Below are positions 1 to 11,121 of a DNA stretch of 64,000 nucleotides, piece by piece (the first letter of the stretch is position 1; each line of letters begins with the position of its first letter). This DNA is from Acanthochlamys bracteata. Its lineage: Eukaryota; Streptophyta; Magnoliopsida; Pandanales; Velloziaceae. The stretch is from assembly GCA_019914995.1 (NCBI GenBank), contig CM034138.1, positions 1,674,001-1,738,000 on the forward strand. The letters run 5' to 3'. The position numbers and the translations under genes are program-made. The notes under the pieces are model-generated. The model saw only the letters and a program-made list of their open reading frames with translations, searched no databases and was not told the DNA's origin.

Positions 1-507
1 ACAGCAGCAAGAATCAAAGGCAATGCAACAGAAGCAAGCAAAGAAGGTGAAGCAGCAGCAGCACGATCGAGCAAGCTAAGAAGCCCAAGCTCTTCTGCCT
101 TTGAGAACAAACCAAGCCGTTCTATAGACGATAAAGTAAATCCTAACTGCTCAGCTTTCGACAAGATCCCAGCTTTCTCTACTCCACTAAGAACCTTGCT
201 TTTCTCAAGCTTCTTCACTACATCAACAGAAAGCTCTTCGCTTCCTTCAGTAAAAATCCCCGCTCCGTACCACTGCTTCTCCCAGTTCTCATCATACCTA
301 TTCACCTGCACGGGTTCAATTCGATAAAATTTCATTTGATGATTTGATTAAGGAATTACGAGATGCAAAAAGGGCTATAATTCTCATTACCTTCTTCTTG
401 GGAGCCATAGCGAAAGTTTTGAAAGGGGGATGGCGGCGTGTAGGTGATGAAGAAGAGAAGGATGCGGCGGCGGAGATGATGGTGGTGGTGGCTGCCGCCA
501 TCGCCAT
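1..507 (-). CDS. RIQ1/RIQ2-like thylakoid protein (DUF1118), 3' end outside window
   Basis: Two exons are visible: 507-391 and 305-1 (continues off the window). Exon 1 starts at ATG 507-505 and encodes a Ser/Thr/Arg-rich, acid-poor leader typical of a chloroplast transit peptide, ending in APKKK. The intron has GT at 389-390 and AG at 306-307, phase 0. Exon 2 begins VNRYDENWEKQWYGAG and carries the repeated amphipathic unit seen in this family (VEKAGILSKAEQLG, then IERLGLFSKAEELGLLS), followed by an Ala/Leu-rich stretch that looks like the first membrane segment. In Arabidopsis the RIQ proteins sit in grana thylakoids and affect grana stacking and light-harvesting organisation. Assignment to the family is firm from remembered sequence; which of the two paralogues it is cannot be decided because the C-terminus is missing. 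Confidence 0.8.
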
Positions 508-1576
508 GATTGTCTGAGAATTTGGGGAAAGTGGAGGAGGTCGTGATTTGAGTGGTGGTGGGGAATCGAAGGGTTGGGTTGTGGTAATGGTTTCGATTTT
601 ATCCAGCTAGGCTTTGACCTGGCCCAATAGAAAAACGACGGCCTCATCCACTACGAAACTTTATCTTTTTTGTTCTTTCTTTTAATATTTTATAAAAATA
701 AAAGATAGCGTTTTTTTCCTAATTTACTTTTTCTTTTATTGTAAATAAAGGAGATTTCTTTTTTTATATGGAGACTATGAACATCGAGTCTTTTTTTTAC
801 ATGAAGTGCTTATTAAAAAAAAAACTTTTCTAAAATTAAGTTTTTAAATTTATTATTTTATAAATATTTAAAATAAAAATTATATTTATAATTATTTTGT
901 AATTTATATTTTATCTGTATTTTCTAATTTTTTAAAATATTTTTAAAAATTCATGCACAATTGTTGGGGTTGAAAAAAATTTATTGGGACGGATAAGATC
1001 CGAAATTCTTCTAGAACAATCTTTTTTTGGTAATTCATCCTGAAAAGTTTCTTTTAGAAAGCAAAATTGGTTGTAAACATTCTATTAATAGTCGTGATCT
1101 TCAAATAAGCAGAGTAATTTAAGAGATGTTTGGAATACTTATTAAAACAAAACTTTTAATTATATTATTTTATAAATATTTTAAAACAAAAATTATACAT
1201 ATAATTAGTTTATAACCTACGGTTTATCTATATTTTCTAATTTTTAAAAAAATATTTAAAAAAATTATGCATAATTTTATTGAGTTGAAAAGAAACTTAT
1301 TGGGATTGCTAAGCAATCCAAACATGTTTGATAAATCATTCTTCTAAACTTAAACTGAAATGCAACTTTTATATTCATCAAATATGGGATCATAGAGCAT
1401 ATTACATTATCAAGCATGAAATTTGAGTAAAAATATTTTGTATCAAACTCCATTTTGGAAACTATCGCACAATTTGTATGATCCAAAGTTATTACGAAAC
1501 ACATAATGAATAATATAACTTATCTTCACCGATTAATAAGTTTTGGACTCAATAATTTATCATATGAAGTAGAGTT
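508..1576. other. A/T-rich spacer, no gene seen
   Basis: Very A/T-rich DNA upstream of the RIQ-like gene. Short low-complexity runs and two similar segments (about 805-985 and 1125-1300, both with the order cttattaaaa, then ttttataaat, then ataattnnnttataa) suggest a degraded repeat present twice. No open frame with coding character was found. Confidence 0.5.
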
Positions 1577-1830
1577 CACTACAACAAAAAATACTAATAG
1601 CTATCAATATTATTAGTCGCTAATGAAAAAATTAGTCGCTATTGGTAATAGCGACTAGAACAAACAGGACATTAATTTCGTAGCTAAAAGTTAATCGCTG
1701 ATAGAAATAACAATCTAATTTTTCTATAGGTCACTACTGCCCAAAACAAAAACGATCAGAATAATCAAGTCACTATAACTAACAGCGATAAAGTCAAACT
1801 GATCGTTATTAGCGTGACATTAGCGACGAC
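1577..1830 (+). mobile_element. CACTA (En/Spm-like) transposon end with subterminal repeats
   Basis: The sequence CACTACAACAAAAAA at 1577 is the classical terminal inverted repeat of plant CACTA elements. It is followed by many copies, in both orientations, of a short motif TAGCGAC / GTCGCTA (for example near 1613, 1631, 1650, 1815), the kind of subterminal transposase-binding repeats these elements carry. No matching inverted end (TTGTAGTG) was found nearby and there is no transposase frame, so this is one end of a non-autonomous or truncated copy. The right-hand limit is approximate. Confidence 0.6.
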
Positions 1831-2011
1831 GAAATAATTTTTAAAATATATAGGTGAAATATATGCATATTATTTTTTAAATACACATCAATGCATATCA
1901 ATAAGGTAATTCTGTTGGTATAAAACTTTTAAATTCGATCTTCACTATTTGTTATGAAAAATTATAAATTAAAAATATATTATCAAATCAACCTAACATG
2001 TTTGGGGGAGC

Positions 2012-2770
2012 CAAGGTTGTTAGGATCGGAATTTTATATAGGATCGTTTCGCTTGTGTAGGATCGTAAAATCGAGATTTTAAATAAGATCGTAAGATCTT
2101 ACTTATCGATAATTTATTTATAAAATTATTTAATACTTTTAAACATTTAGATAGTACTTATTAAAATTACTAAAAATTAAAAATATAAATTTTTTATATT
2201 TTATCTTAATATAATAAATTAATAATTTTTATATTTGTGGTTCAGATAAACTATATCTTTAATAATTCTTTATATTTATTTTATTTATTGTCACAATATT
2301 TTTACAGATTATGTCATTATTTTATAAATATATACTTATTTAGTTATACCATATTTACAAAATCTAATTTCTTATGTAATCAATTATTTAAGCGTCAAGC
2401 AATCGTCTTAAAGTAAAGAGAAAAAACATAATGCAAAATCAATATATAGAAACTATTTTGCTCCCACAATAAATCTCTCACAAAATAAACCAAACACAAC
2501 TACACCCGCTATAAATAAACGATTGATCTTCTTTAGCTATTTCAATTTCGCTCAAAATCGTCGAGAGCTTTGCTGATTTATGAAAGTTTTTTATAAGCTG
2601 AAACTGTAAGATCATAAGTAAAATCGAAATTTTAAATATTTTAAAATTAAAATCGAAGTTTTACAGATTAGAAGTAAGATCGGGATCTTGCATCAAGTAG
2701 GATCGTTTTGTTGATATAAACTCATAAATCGTAAAATTTTAAAATTTAAATCGAAATTTTAACAACAATG
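2012..2770. mobile_element. Non-autonomous hAT element (759 bp), relative of the 14.6-19.5 kb element
   Basis: Begins CAAGGTTGTTAGGATCG and ends with the inverse of CATTGTTGTTAAAATTTCG. It is flanked by near-identical 8-bp target duplications, GGGGGAGC at 2004-2011 and GGGAGAGC at 2771-2778 (7 of 8 match). Both ends are rich in repeated 'aggatcg', 'gtaagatc' and 'aaatcgaaatttt' words, the same vocabulary as the termini of the large hAT element further right and of the short copy at 23,560. The interior is A/T-rich and has no coding frame. The 8-bp duplication and CA...TG ends indicate the hAT superfamily. Confidence 0.75.
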
Positions 2771-2778
2771 GGGAGAGC

Positions 2779-3391
2779 TTTTCTCTCCTAATTTTTATTT
2801 CATGTTTTCAATAAAGATTCTAGAGTATTGTACAGAATTTTTTAAAATTTTTTTTAAAATACAGAAAAGTTTTACGTCATAAAATTTTTTATTAGTTATT
2901 TTATTATTTTTTAAAATAAAAAAATAGAATTTATATTTCAAAATTTTCTAAATATCTCTGTTTTTCAAAAATCTCCTTTTAAATAAGCACTCCCAATTAA
3001 ATATTTCCTTAATCGATCACTAAATTAATGATGTGTAGTGTGCTTGCAGCTATATATCATCCTTGATCGTTACACGATAATATATTATTTACTATAAACT
3101 AATAAGTTCATTTGTGGGATTGGGGAAAGTAATGATAAACCAAGTTATTCTAAACCCACCCAGAACAAGCTTATGTACATGACCACTTGGAAATTGGAAA
3201 AAGCTCATTGCACGCATGTTCTCTTCGAGAACTACTGAAATTGTTAAAAACATAACTTACATTTCAAAGGAGGGCATATTCATTAATTCTTGCCGTCCCC
3301 GATCATCATCAACAACCAACAACATTAGCTAAGTTATGCAAGCTGCAACTTCGTACATGCATGCATTGAGCTCATGATTGTCTTCTGATCT
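2779..3391. other. Spacer and 3' flank of WRKY gene
   Basis: A/T-rich sequence followed from about 3,000 by more complex DNA that is probably the 3' untranslated region and downstream flank of the minus-strand WRKY gene. No gene was recognised. Confidence 0.4.
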
Positions 3392-4229
3392 TCACGAGCT
3401 TGATCTTGAAGTGGTCGGCAGGACTTGGCATCCGGCGAGAACGAACCGACCGGAGACGTCGTCCTGGGTAGTGTAATAAACAACTCCAGGACTGGGGTGA
3501 TTGTGAACTCCCTCGTAAGTAGTAATGACGTACTTCGGATCTTCCGGGTCTCTCTCCACTCTCTTCTTCACCGTGCATCCTTCCGTCGAACACCTGTAGT
3601 AGTTCCTGATAATCATCAACGTCGTCAGAACTAGTGGTGCATATCATCATCATCGTCGTCGATGAGAAGTGAATTCAAATCATATATACCTCGGATTAGG
3701 GCTGTTCTTCACCGATTTTTTCCCGTATTTTCTCCATTTGAATCCATCATCCAAGTTATCCACTTCAGTTTCCATTCTGAATGCAACTGTATACCCTTCC
3801 CGCTGCTGCCTTCCAGTACTCTCCTCTTCAACATTCCTGCATTACCCAAAATAAAATAAAAATCAATCCTAAAATTAGCGTCAAATGACTCTTATGGAAA
3901 TTTTCCTTTTTCTAAGAATTGAAGTTTACCATGGCTTACCTGGAACTGCTGCTGCCACTACCTGCATAAGCACTGCTCATGGCTTGCCCTGATCCTGGTG
4001 CCATCATTGGAGAAGTCATCACTGGAGAAAACTGTCCTTGTGAAAAACCGGCAGCAATAGGCATACAAGTTGGTGGCGCCATTGAAAAATCCGCGAAGCT
4101 CTGATCATCTAACAAGTAGTTGGTGACCATATCCAAAGGCTGCTGCGAGGAAGACGACTGCTCAGGGTAGACATCGTTCGTCGATGAACTCCCTGCACTC
4201 CCTTGCGACTGATGCTTAAAAGGGTCCAT
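3392..4229 (-). CDS. WRKY transcription factor, group IIc, WRKY50/51 type (WRKYGKK)
   Basis: Three exons: 4229-3940, 3836-3690, 3605-3392, giving 216 residues. The start is ATG 4229-4227; an in-frame ATG 15 nt upstream (4244) lies about where a TATA box at 4274-4282 would place the transcript start, so it is less likely. The N-terminal ~96 residues are Ser/Gln/Met-rich. The WRKY domain begins around residue 126: [12 protein letters not shown] (Trp131) with Lys in place of the usual Gln, then [16 protein letters not shown] (zinc ligands C-X4-C) and GVHNHP (HxH). The intron between PNP and NYY falls inside an Arg codon, the position conserved in this group. WRKYGKK is the mark of Arabidopsis WRKY50, 51 and 59, nuclear factors acting between salicylate and jasmonate responses and binding sites other than the standard W-box. 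Family assignment firm; exact orthology not resolved. Confidence 0.9.
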
Positions 4230-4273
4230 TATTGTATAGTACACTCTCGATCAATCGAGCTTGATTCTTCATG

Positions 4274-4282
4274 CTATTTATA
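4274..4282 (-). promoter_or_regulatory. TATA box of the minus-strand WRKYGKK gene
   Basis: On the minus strand this reads TATAAATAG, a near-perfect TATA box, 45 nt upstream of the chosen ATG. It implies a short 5' leader and supports the start at 4229. Confidence 0.55.
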
Positions 4283-6706
4283 TGTTATGCATATATTCAA
4301 ATAAATGTTTGCTTCGTACTCAGCTTCCTTTCATAGAAATTAGCGAAGCTTCTACGCTGCATCTTAATTTACTAAAAAAGTGAAGATCTTAGTTCTGCTA
4401 TCAAGCTTCTTCTCATATTGCCACGTACGCGAACACTGTTTATTGTCCTTAATTTTAAAGCACCATTGGGATTTTTCTTTATTTAAATATATAAGTAGAT
4501 AGTTTTTAAGCGAAGTCTAAGGAACAAATATGTCAAACTCATGGAGGGTGAAGGATTGAAAAGGACCCAATAAAGCTTCCGAGTGCTTGACGAATTTTCT
4601 CAAGTGAGCGTTTCTTAGTAGTTTCCTGGAATCGTAAAGGAAGAATCAACGCAGCTATTTTTCTTTATTTATATATTTAGAGATAAATTTCACGTCGAAG
4701 TTGGGTTATTTAGTGCATACATAAATTTGATGATAGTCAAATTTTTTTAAATTTTTTTAAAATTTAGTGAGAATAGATTAAATATAGAAAATATTAAAAT
4801 TATTTTAGAAATTATTTTTTGGAGAAAAAAAAGGTCACTTTCAAAGAAAATACAACACATCCAAAGTCAGAGTCAGGTGTGATTATTTTTAATTTACGTA
4901 CGCATAGTTTTAATGTTTAATTTCTAAAAAAATATGTAAGGAATAGGGTGCATTTATTTTTTTTCTTTTAGTATTTATAGAAAACAGTTTTCTTTTAACA
5001 TGAGCAATATATAACCTTCCTAGGGTAATTAGCTCATAATCATATGAAGTTGATATATAAATTCTATTTATTTACAGTTGAAATATTACTTTTAAAAATT
5101 AAAATTAGAATTTCGTACTATTTTATAATGTATTCTTTAACCCTTATAATTCACTTATTTTTACTAAAAAATTAGTTTTCGGTTCACTTTTAATTATACA
5201 AAAGTTATACTAATTAAATCACTTTCAGCTTATTTATTTCTAAAATATAAAAATTAAATTCAAATGTTATTTATGATAATTTATTTTTACTAACTTATTT
5301 TTTAATAACTCAAAATTTAAGCTAAACGAACACGCCCGTTATACTATAACTCTAAGAATATTTAACATCTAAAAGCTTTAAAAAGTCAAAAAAGCCATTT
5401 GGTAAAGATTTTTATTTCATTTCAATTTCTCGTTTTTATATAAACCTTTTATAGTATTCTAAAAAATTATTTAAAAAATTATAACAATAACAAATAAATT
5501 GTATATCATAAAATATTTAATTTTATTATTTTTAGATAAAAAATTAAACTTACTTTTGGAAAGCATCAAAATAAACTTTTTTAAAATTTTTTTCTTTTTT
5601 ATTTTAACCACTCTCAAACGATCCTAAAGACCAAAGACCGGAAGTAATCATGTCCCAAAATTTTTTTTTCTTTATATACCACTTTTTTTCCCATTAATTA
5701 ACTATACTTAACTAATCATGTCCCAAAACTGCACGTAAACTGCAATACAAGAAACGTATAGCTAAAACTTTCATGTCCCCTACTAGTTTGCTTGATTCTT
5801 CCACATCAGTCTTCAAGTTCATTACACTTCTGCTTTAAAAGAAGCAGTCACTATTAGAAATAATTAACATTTCTTCTTTCCTGGAAGGTTCAATTTTTAT
5901 TTGTTTGAAAACCGATATGCTTTCAAAGAAAGCAGAGCAGATCCATATCACCACTCAAGTTATTCTTTTTAAAAAAAACCTTCCAAATCTTGAGGGAAGC
6001 TTCAATGAAGACAGTTTTATCAGTTGCTAACCGCTGACTCTACAAACTTTCATAGAAGCCATCGATGATCATTAATTCTTTACGTGAAGAATGTTGACAG
6101 TACATGAATGTTAGTTTTTTCCGCAAAGAAAGTAAAAAGAAGAACAGAATAACATCTGGATGCCAGCTCTCAAAACTTTTTTCTCATTCTGATATATATG
6201 TTGCTAGAAAGTTTCCTAGTACCTTCCTTGAACGATGTAAAATATACAGGCAGCAAATTAAACGTTTAAGTTTTTTTTTTTTTTCCTTCGAAATTGTGGT
6301 GTAGACATATAACAAGTCTCGCCACAGAATCAGATCCAGGTATTAATCGTCAGCTACTTTACGACAGCAGCAACGAAAGAAGACATAGCAATATTTTCTG
6401 CACCACAAGAACAGAGGTGATATTCGGATTCAAACTTTTTAAATCAACTGACAGCATAATTGTAGGCGACGAACAAGACATTACCATGTAGCAATTGCTG
6501 AAAGGGAACCAGATTAATGTATTGATTTGCGCTTTAGAATCACCTTCCGGATGAAATAAATATGTCTTAATGAAGTTGTTGATTGCAAAAAATTACACAT
6601 TCTAAAAGACCTGTTGCCGAATTAGTGGTGAACAGAAATGAAGAAAGAAGAAAAAAAAACAAAGATAGAACTTGTGAAGTTCAATTCAATCACTCTTCGT
6701 TCGTAA
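4283..6706. other. Promoter flank and spacer, no gene seen
   Basis: 4,283-4,700 is promoter-side DNA of the WRKY gene. 4,700-5,700 is A/T-rich with MITE-like words (for example acgaacacgcccgttatac near 5,325). 5,700-6,650 is less A/T-biased and may hold a decayed gene, but frames there are short and I recognise none. Confidence 0.4.
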
Positions 6707-6868
6707 TGTTTGGTTAATAATGAGTAAATTAGTTTCACATTAAATAAAATTAAAACAAAAAAGAGATTAATATATTAAAAAGTTTTATAATTTATTAGCG
6801 TAAGTGTTTAAATTGAATCTTTCAAGGTTTTATTTTAATTAGCTGTCTGGTATTATATTTTCTTAACT
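6707..6868 (+). repeat. LTR-like copy of the TRIM family (fossil)
   Basis: Starts TGTTTGGTTAATAATGAG and follows the same word order as the LTRs of the TRIM fossils at 7,112-7,904 and 26,874-27,658. It may be a solo LTR, or the outer LTR of a tandem TRIM array sharing the next LTR at 7,112. Old and degraded. Confidence 0.45.
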
Positions 6869-7111
6869 GATAAAGTGTTGGAAGTGTTACTGAGAAAGAA
6901 ACTACCAAGAAAATTTGAAACATATTATGTAATTTGTAAAAGTCCAAACCGTTGTAATAAAATCTTCTTGAAGAAAAAAATTGTACACTTTACAAATGAC
7001 GGAGTCGCAACTAGTCACCTAGCACATTAACAATTTGAGCACTCTATCGATTTACACTCCTCCATAAAGCTCTGGAGAAACTATTCGTCGACTCACTTTT
7101 GAGAGAGAAAT

Positions 7112-7904
7112 TATTGGAGTGAGTAGATCTATATTGAATAAATATAAGATAAAAAGAAAGTTAACATATTAGAGAATTTTATAATCCATTGATTTAAATT
7201 TTTTAGTTGAATTAGGCATTCTATTGTATGGACGGGATTCTTCGGATGCTTTATTTTAGTTAGCTCTTTCGATATTGTATCTCTCCAACAATGATATCAG
7301 AATCGATGGTTTGGTTACGAATTCGAAGTACATAGTAGCTCTCAGTGACAGTGGGTGAATATATTAAAAATAATGTGACTCATATGAGCTTCGATTATAT
7401 GTGAATGAAGATTCGAAACAAGTTGGAATTTAATTACTGACTCTTGATTATATTGAAACGATGTGCAAGCGAGACGATCGGTGTATATTATACTTCTATC
7501 TAGTAGTAGGATAAGCATATTAGAGCAGCGTGACTCGTCAGTTTTTATATGGCGAGCAAAAATTTGGAATAAATTGAGCTATGATAACTGATTTTTGGTG
7601 TACAGTAACGGTGTTAAAAGCTAAGTAGCTGAAATCCTTACCTATCGACGTACTTGGTGCACAATAGTGTGCTCAGATAAGGAAAAATATATATGACTCA
7701 TTCTTAGAAGAAAAATAATTGGATTAAATATGAATAAATTAGTCGCGTATTGAATAAGATAAAATAAATAAAAGATTAATATATTAGAGAATTTTATATT
7801 TTATTGATTTATATTATTTGATTGGATTAAATTTTGTAGTATATGGATCAGACTTTTCAGATTTTTTGTATTGATTAAATTTTTCGATATTGTATCAGTA
7901 CAAC
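7112..7904 (+). mobile_element. TRIM-type LTR retrotransposon fossil
   Basis: Two direct repeats of about 180 bp (about 7,112-7,290 and 7,716-7,904) flank an interior of about 425 bp. Right after the first repeat comes a sequence resembling the initiator-methionine tRNA primer-binding site (about 7,291-7,304), and a purine-rich stretch precedes the second repeat. There is no room for gag or pol: the size and layout are those of a terminal-repeat retrotransposon in miniature, which depends on other elements. The repeats have diverged clearly, so the insertion is old. Boundaries are accurate to about 10 bp. Confidence 0.65.
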
Positions 7905-7919
7905 TAAAATGGATCTACA

Positions 7920-8158
7920 ATAAGGAATGCAGGGTACGGTGCAAGTGAAGTCAAGGGTTCCTGTTCCTTGCAAGCTCTAGGAATGCCGGATATCATACCT
8001 GGAAACGAGCACAAACATTCAACCACTGCTGTCCCCTCAAAGTAAACAACCTTTAGAAGCGGATAGAACAAATACTCAATATGCGTAGTGACAGAATCTT
8101 CTTCGGGAAAAAAAGAAGCCTACGGACTTCTGATCAGCAAAGCTATTAAACTCATCTC
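7920..8158 (-). pseudogene. Coding-like remnant of an unrecognised gene
   Basis: Between the TRIM fossil and a hAT relic lies an island of normal base composition. On the minus strand it can be read as an exon-like stretch beginning after an AG near 8,052 (peptide VVYFEGTAVVECLCSFP) and ending at a possible GT donor near 7,999, while the open frame also continues into ISGIPRACKEQEPL and further to about 7,920. Residue use looks protein-like. I do not recognise the family. It is probably a relic of a host gene broken up by the surrounding insertions. Confidence 0.3.
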
Positions 8159-8166
8159 ATCCAAAA

Positions 8167-9023
8167 ATACGGATGGTAATATATAATCCGATCTAAAAAT
8201 TCAATCCGAAACGAACTGTTTAATCAGAATTATGATTAAAAAATTTGATCCGTATAAATATATGGGTTGGGTTAGAGTTGAACGAATTTGATCCGGTTAT
8301 TAAATAGGTCGATCCGGGTTAATCCAAAATTGATCCATCAATCCGAAATGTCACATTTTGAAAGAACAATTCTTAATTTTTTCTTATCGTATAATAAAAT
8401 ATTGCCCAATAAAAATAATCGATAATAGTTATTTACAAACTATTAAATTATATTGTATTTATAATTAATTTTTTATTTTTATACTTAGTAAAATAGTATA
8501 AGATAAAAATTATAATATTATCGAAAATATTACATATAGGTATTTTTAATGACGAATTTAGATTTCGTATAAAGATTTTTATGAAAATTTTGTTAGATAG
8601 ATATATTTATCAAAATTTTTATCAAAGTTATTAATATATATTTATAATCATAAATTTCAGCTGTTATCATATATTTTCAAAAAATAAAAATAATAATTTT
8701 TTTTGGATATTTTAATGACCGATGAAGACATTAAGGAATACATATTTTGTCGGACATAATTATATTTCGTCAGTAAAAATATCATGTACTTTTATTCGAA
8801 CTGATCTTATAATTTCGCTAAACTTAAAAATATAAAATTAATAATTAATAATTTTAATTACTAAATGGGTCAATTCGAATTTTATCCGGTTATTAGTAGG
8901 TTGGGTTAGGATTAACAATTTTGACCCATATAAATTTATGAATTGGATTAAAATTGAACAAATTTGATCCGATTATTAAATAAATCGATTCAAAACTGAC
9001 TCACTAACTCATATCGCCGTTCT
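8167..9023. mobile_element. Degenerate non-autonomous hAT element of a second family (857 bp)
   Basis: Perfect 8-bp target duplications ATCCAAAA lie at 8,159-8,166 and 9,024-9,031. The ends are ATACGGATGGTAAT and, inverted, AGAACGGCGATAT, a decayed form of the 'GGGTGGCAAT' termini common in plant hAT elements. Just inside both ends are repeated phrases such as 'gggttgggttag', 'gatccggttattaaata' and 'aatttgatccg', present in both halves. There is no coding frame inside. The ends differ from those of the 14.6-kb hAT, so it is a separate family. Confidence 0.7.
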
Positions 9024-9031
9024 ATCCAAAA

Positions 9032-11121
9032 GTGCTCGATTGATACTTGATGAAACATCATGGTAGATTCCAGATGCAATACTCTAGTTTAACTACAATA
9101 ATAACAAACACACTAAATTTTTATCTCTCTTGAGCTGATCGGTTATATGCATCTATTATTTTCATTATAAACTAAATTAATTTTAATTTATTTTTTCTTA
9201 AAGTGCTTAACTGAAATCTCATTAATCTGCTATAGCCACGAATTAGTAAAACAGAATATAAAAAAAAAGACAGAATTGTTCTAGCAAAAGAAATCTAGCA
9301 AAGTCAAATATAAACTAAGTTCAGATATTTGTTACAACAGTCCATTAATGCACCTTTCAGAAAAAAATGTAGTCTATATATAATCGGTCTAGAAGATCGG
9401 ACGAAACCTATTCCAGGTTTGACATAAATAAGCGGATGAAAGAAAATTCCCTAAGTTTGTCGATTAGGTTTATGTCACTGTCTTCAGCTTGATTAAGTCA
9501 TTATCCAAGTACTCCGTCCGCTAATAATATATATTCAGTCAAACCATATTTACCCTATAAGAGATACAACTAATTTGAAGATTAGTCAACAGTTTATTCT
9601 CCTAATTTTCTTCTCTATATATGTAAGCTCTACATACTTAATACAATAACCATATGTTTGGAAGTGCTTAGAGCATTACATTTGCGTTGCTCAAAATTTT
9701 CGTATTTTAAAATAAATTTTATATAATATTTTATAATTGTTTTTAAACACTTTGGACTTGTTTATTTGTTCCGTAAGTGATTCCAAAATAATTTTCTCTC
9801 ATCAATAATTTATATTTGGATGATTTTCTATATTAAGTGTAACAAATTTACTTTATATTTATAATAATTTAATTTTTTAAAGCTCATTTTTTAAAACTTA
9901 CATCAAAATCACTTCTTAATAAGAAGGATTGGTCAAAAATTGATCCAAAAAAAAGTTTCTAAAAAATAAATCTTTCAGTAATTCCCCCCTCCCCCTAAGC
10001 AATACGCCGGGTGGCTTCACCTCAACAGACTCTGATATCGATTGTAGAATCGGATCTTCACATTAAAAAAATTGACCAATTTTTTAAGGATTAGCATCCC
10101 GAACTTATAAGCACATACCCATCCAAGCATACAGCCAATGTGGAACTATTAAGGAGCGTGGGCTGTTAAGCCCACCAAACCAGGATCCATTTGGTCCAAT
10201 TCAAGACGAATTGCTGGCCCACCTTCAAGTTAGCTAGCCTGTCTTTCACTCCGGCCCGTCAAACCCGCACATTACTAACCCAGTTCTAGCCCACCAAACT
10301 AGTCCGTTTTTTATTCGGGCCCATCAAGTCCTATACGCTACTAATCCGAGTCTAGCTTAACTTGAAGGCCTACCAAATTTAATATTAAAAGTTAAAATAT
10401 TAATTTATGAAAATAAATATATAAATTTATAAGGAACTCATTTTTTCATAAAAAAATTTGGGTAAAATAAACACGCATGTATTGGGGTGCTTTTTACTTC
10501 CAATCTAAAAAGCACCCCACTTTAATTTTTTTTTTATAAAAATTTGACAAATAGTGATAAAATCATTATAGTATAATTTATATACATACATAATTTTAAG
10601 CAATTTCAAACAAATTTTTAGTGGTCTAGTTTTTAAACTTTCGAAACAATAAGATGTACAATATCAGAGTTCAGCAGTTTAGAGTCGGTACGTAGTCGAT
10701 GTTATCCCGCAGCACAAACTATTTCATCAGACACAATTATGGAATCAGAAACATTACTCCAATAGCTTCCAACACAACAATAATATCAATCTCACACTCG
10801 CAGCCCCTCATCAAAATTTGCTAACGCCCATTTGACACCTCTCTCTTTTGATTTGTATCAACACTTGGAGTTATATGAGCAACGGATTGAGACGAGCGAA
10901 TCTCTCATCGTAGGTCTTCTAATAAGAAGAGCCATAACTTCACGTTAAGTTTATTTAATTCGGCACGTGAGATTAACAAAGAAATTTCCTTCCACCTCGA
11001 ATTCAAGGAAAAGTCCACTAGAGATAACTAAAGGTGATAGCAGCATACATCACACTAGATTGCCTATAGATATGAAGACCAATAACATGTATAGAATCAT
11101 CTCAGAAGTACCAGATAGATC
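9032..11121. other. Spacer and promoter region of the plus-strand WRKY gene
   Basis: 9,032-10,080 is A/T-rich spacer. Around 10,010-10,060 is a short segment resembling an LTR/primer-site junction on the minus strand, too little to define an element. 10,140-10,380 is richer in G/C with repeated 'gcccaccaaa' words and no frame. 10,700-11,121 is presumed promoter and leader of the WRKY gene. Confidence 0.4.

Noticed and set aside
1277-1504. 75-codon minus-strand frame
   Set aside because: Chance frame in A/T-rich DNA; no features.
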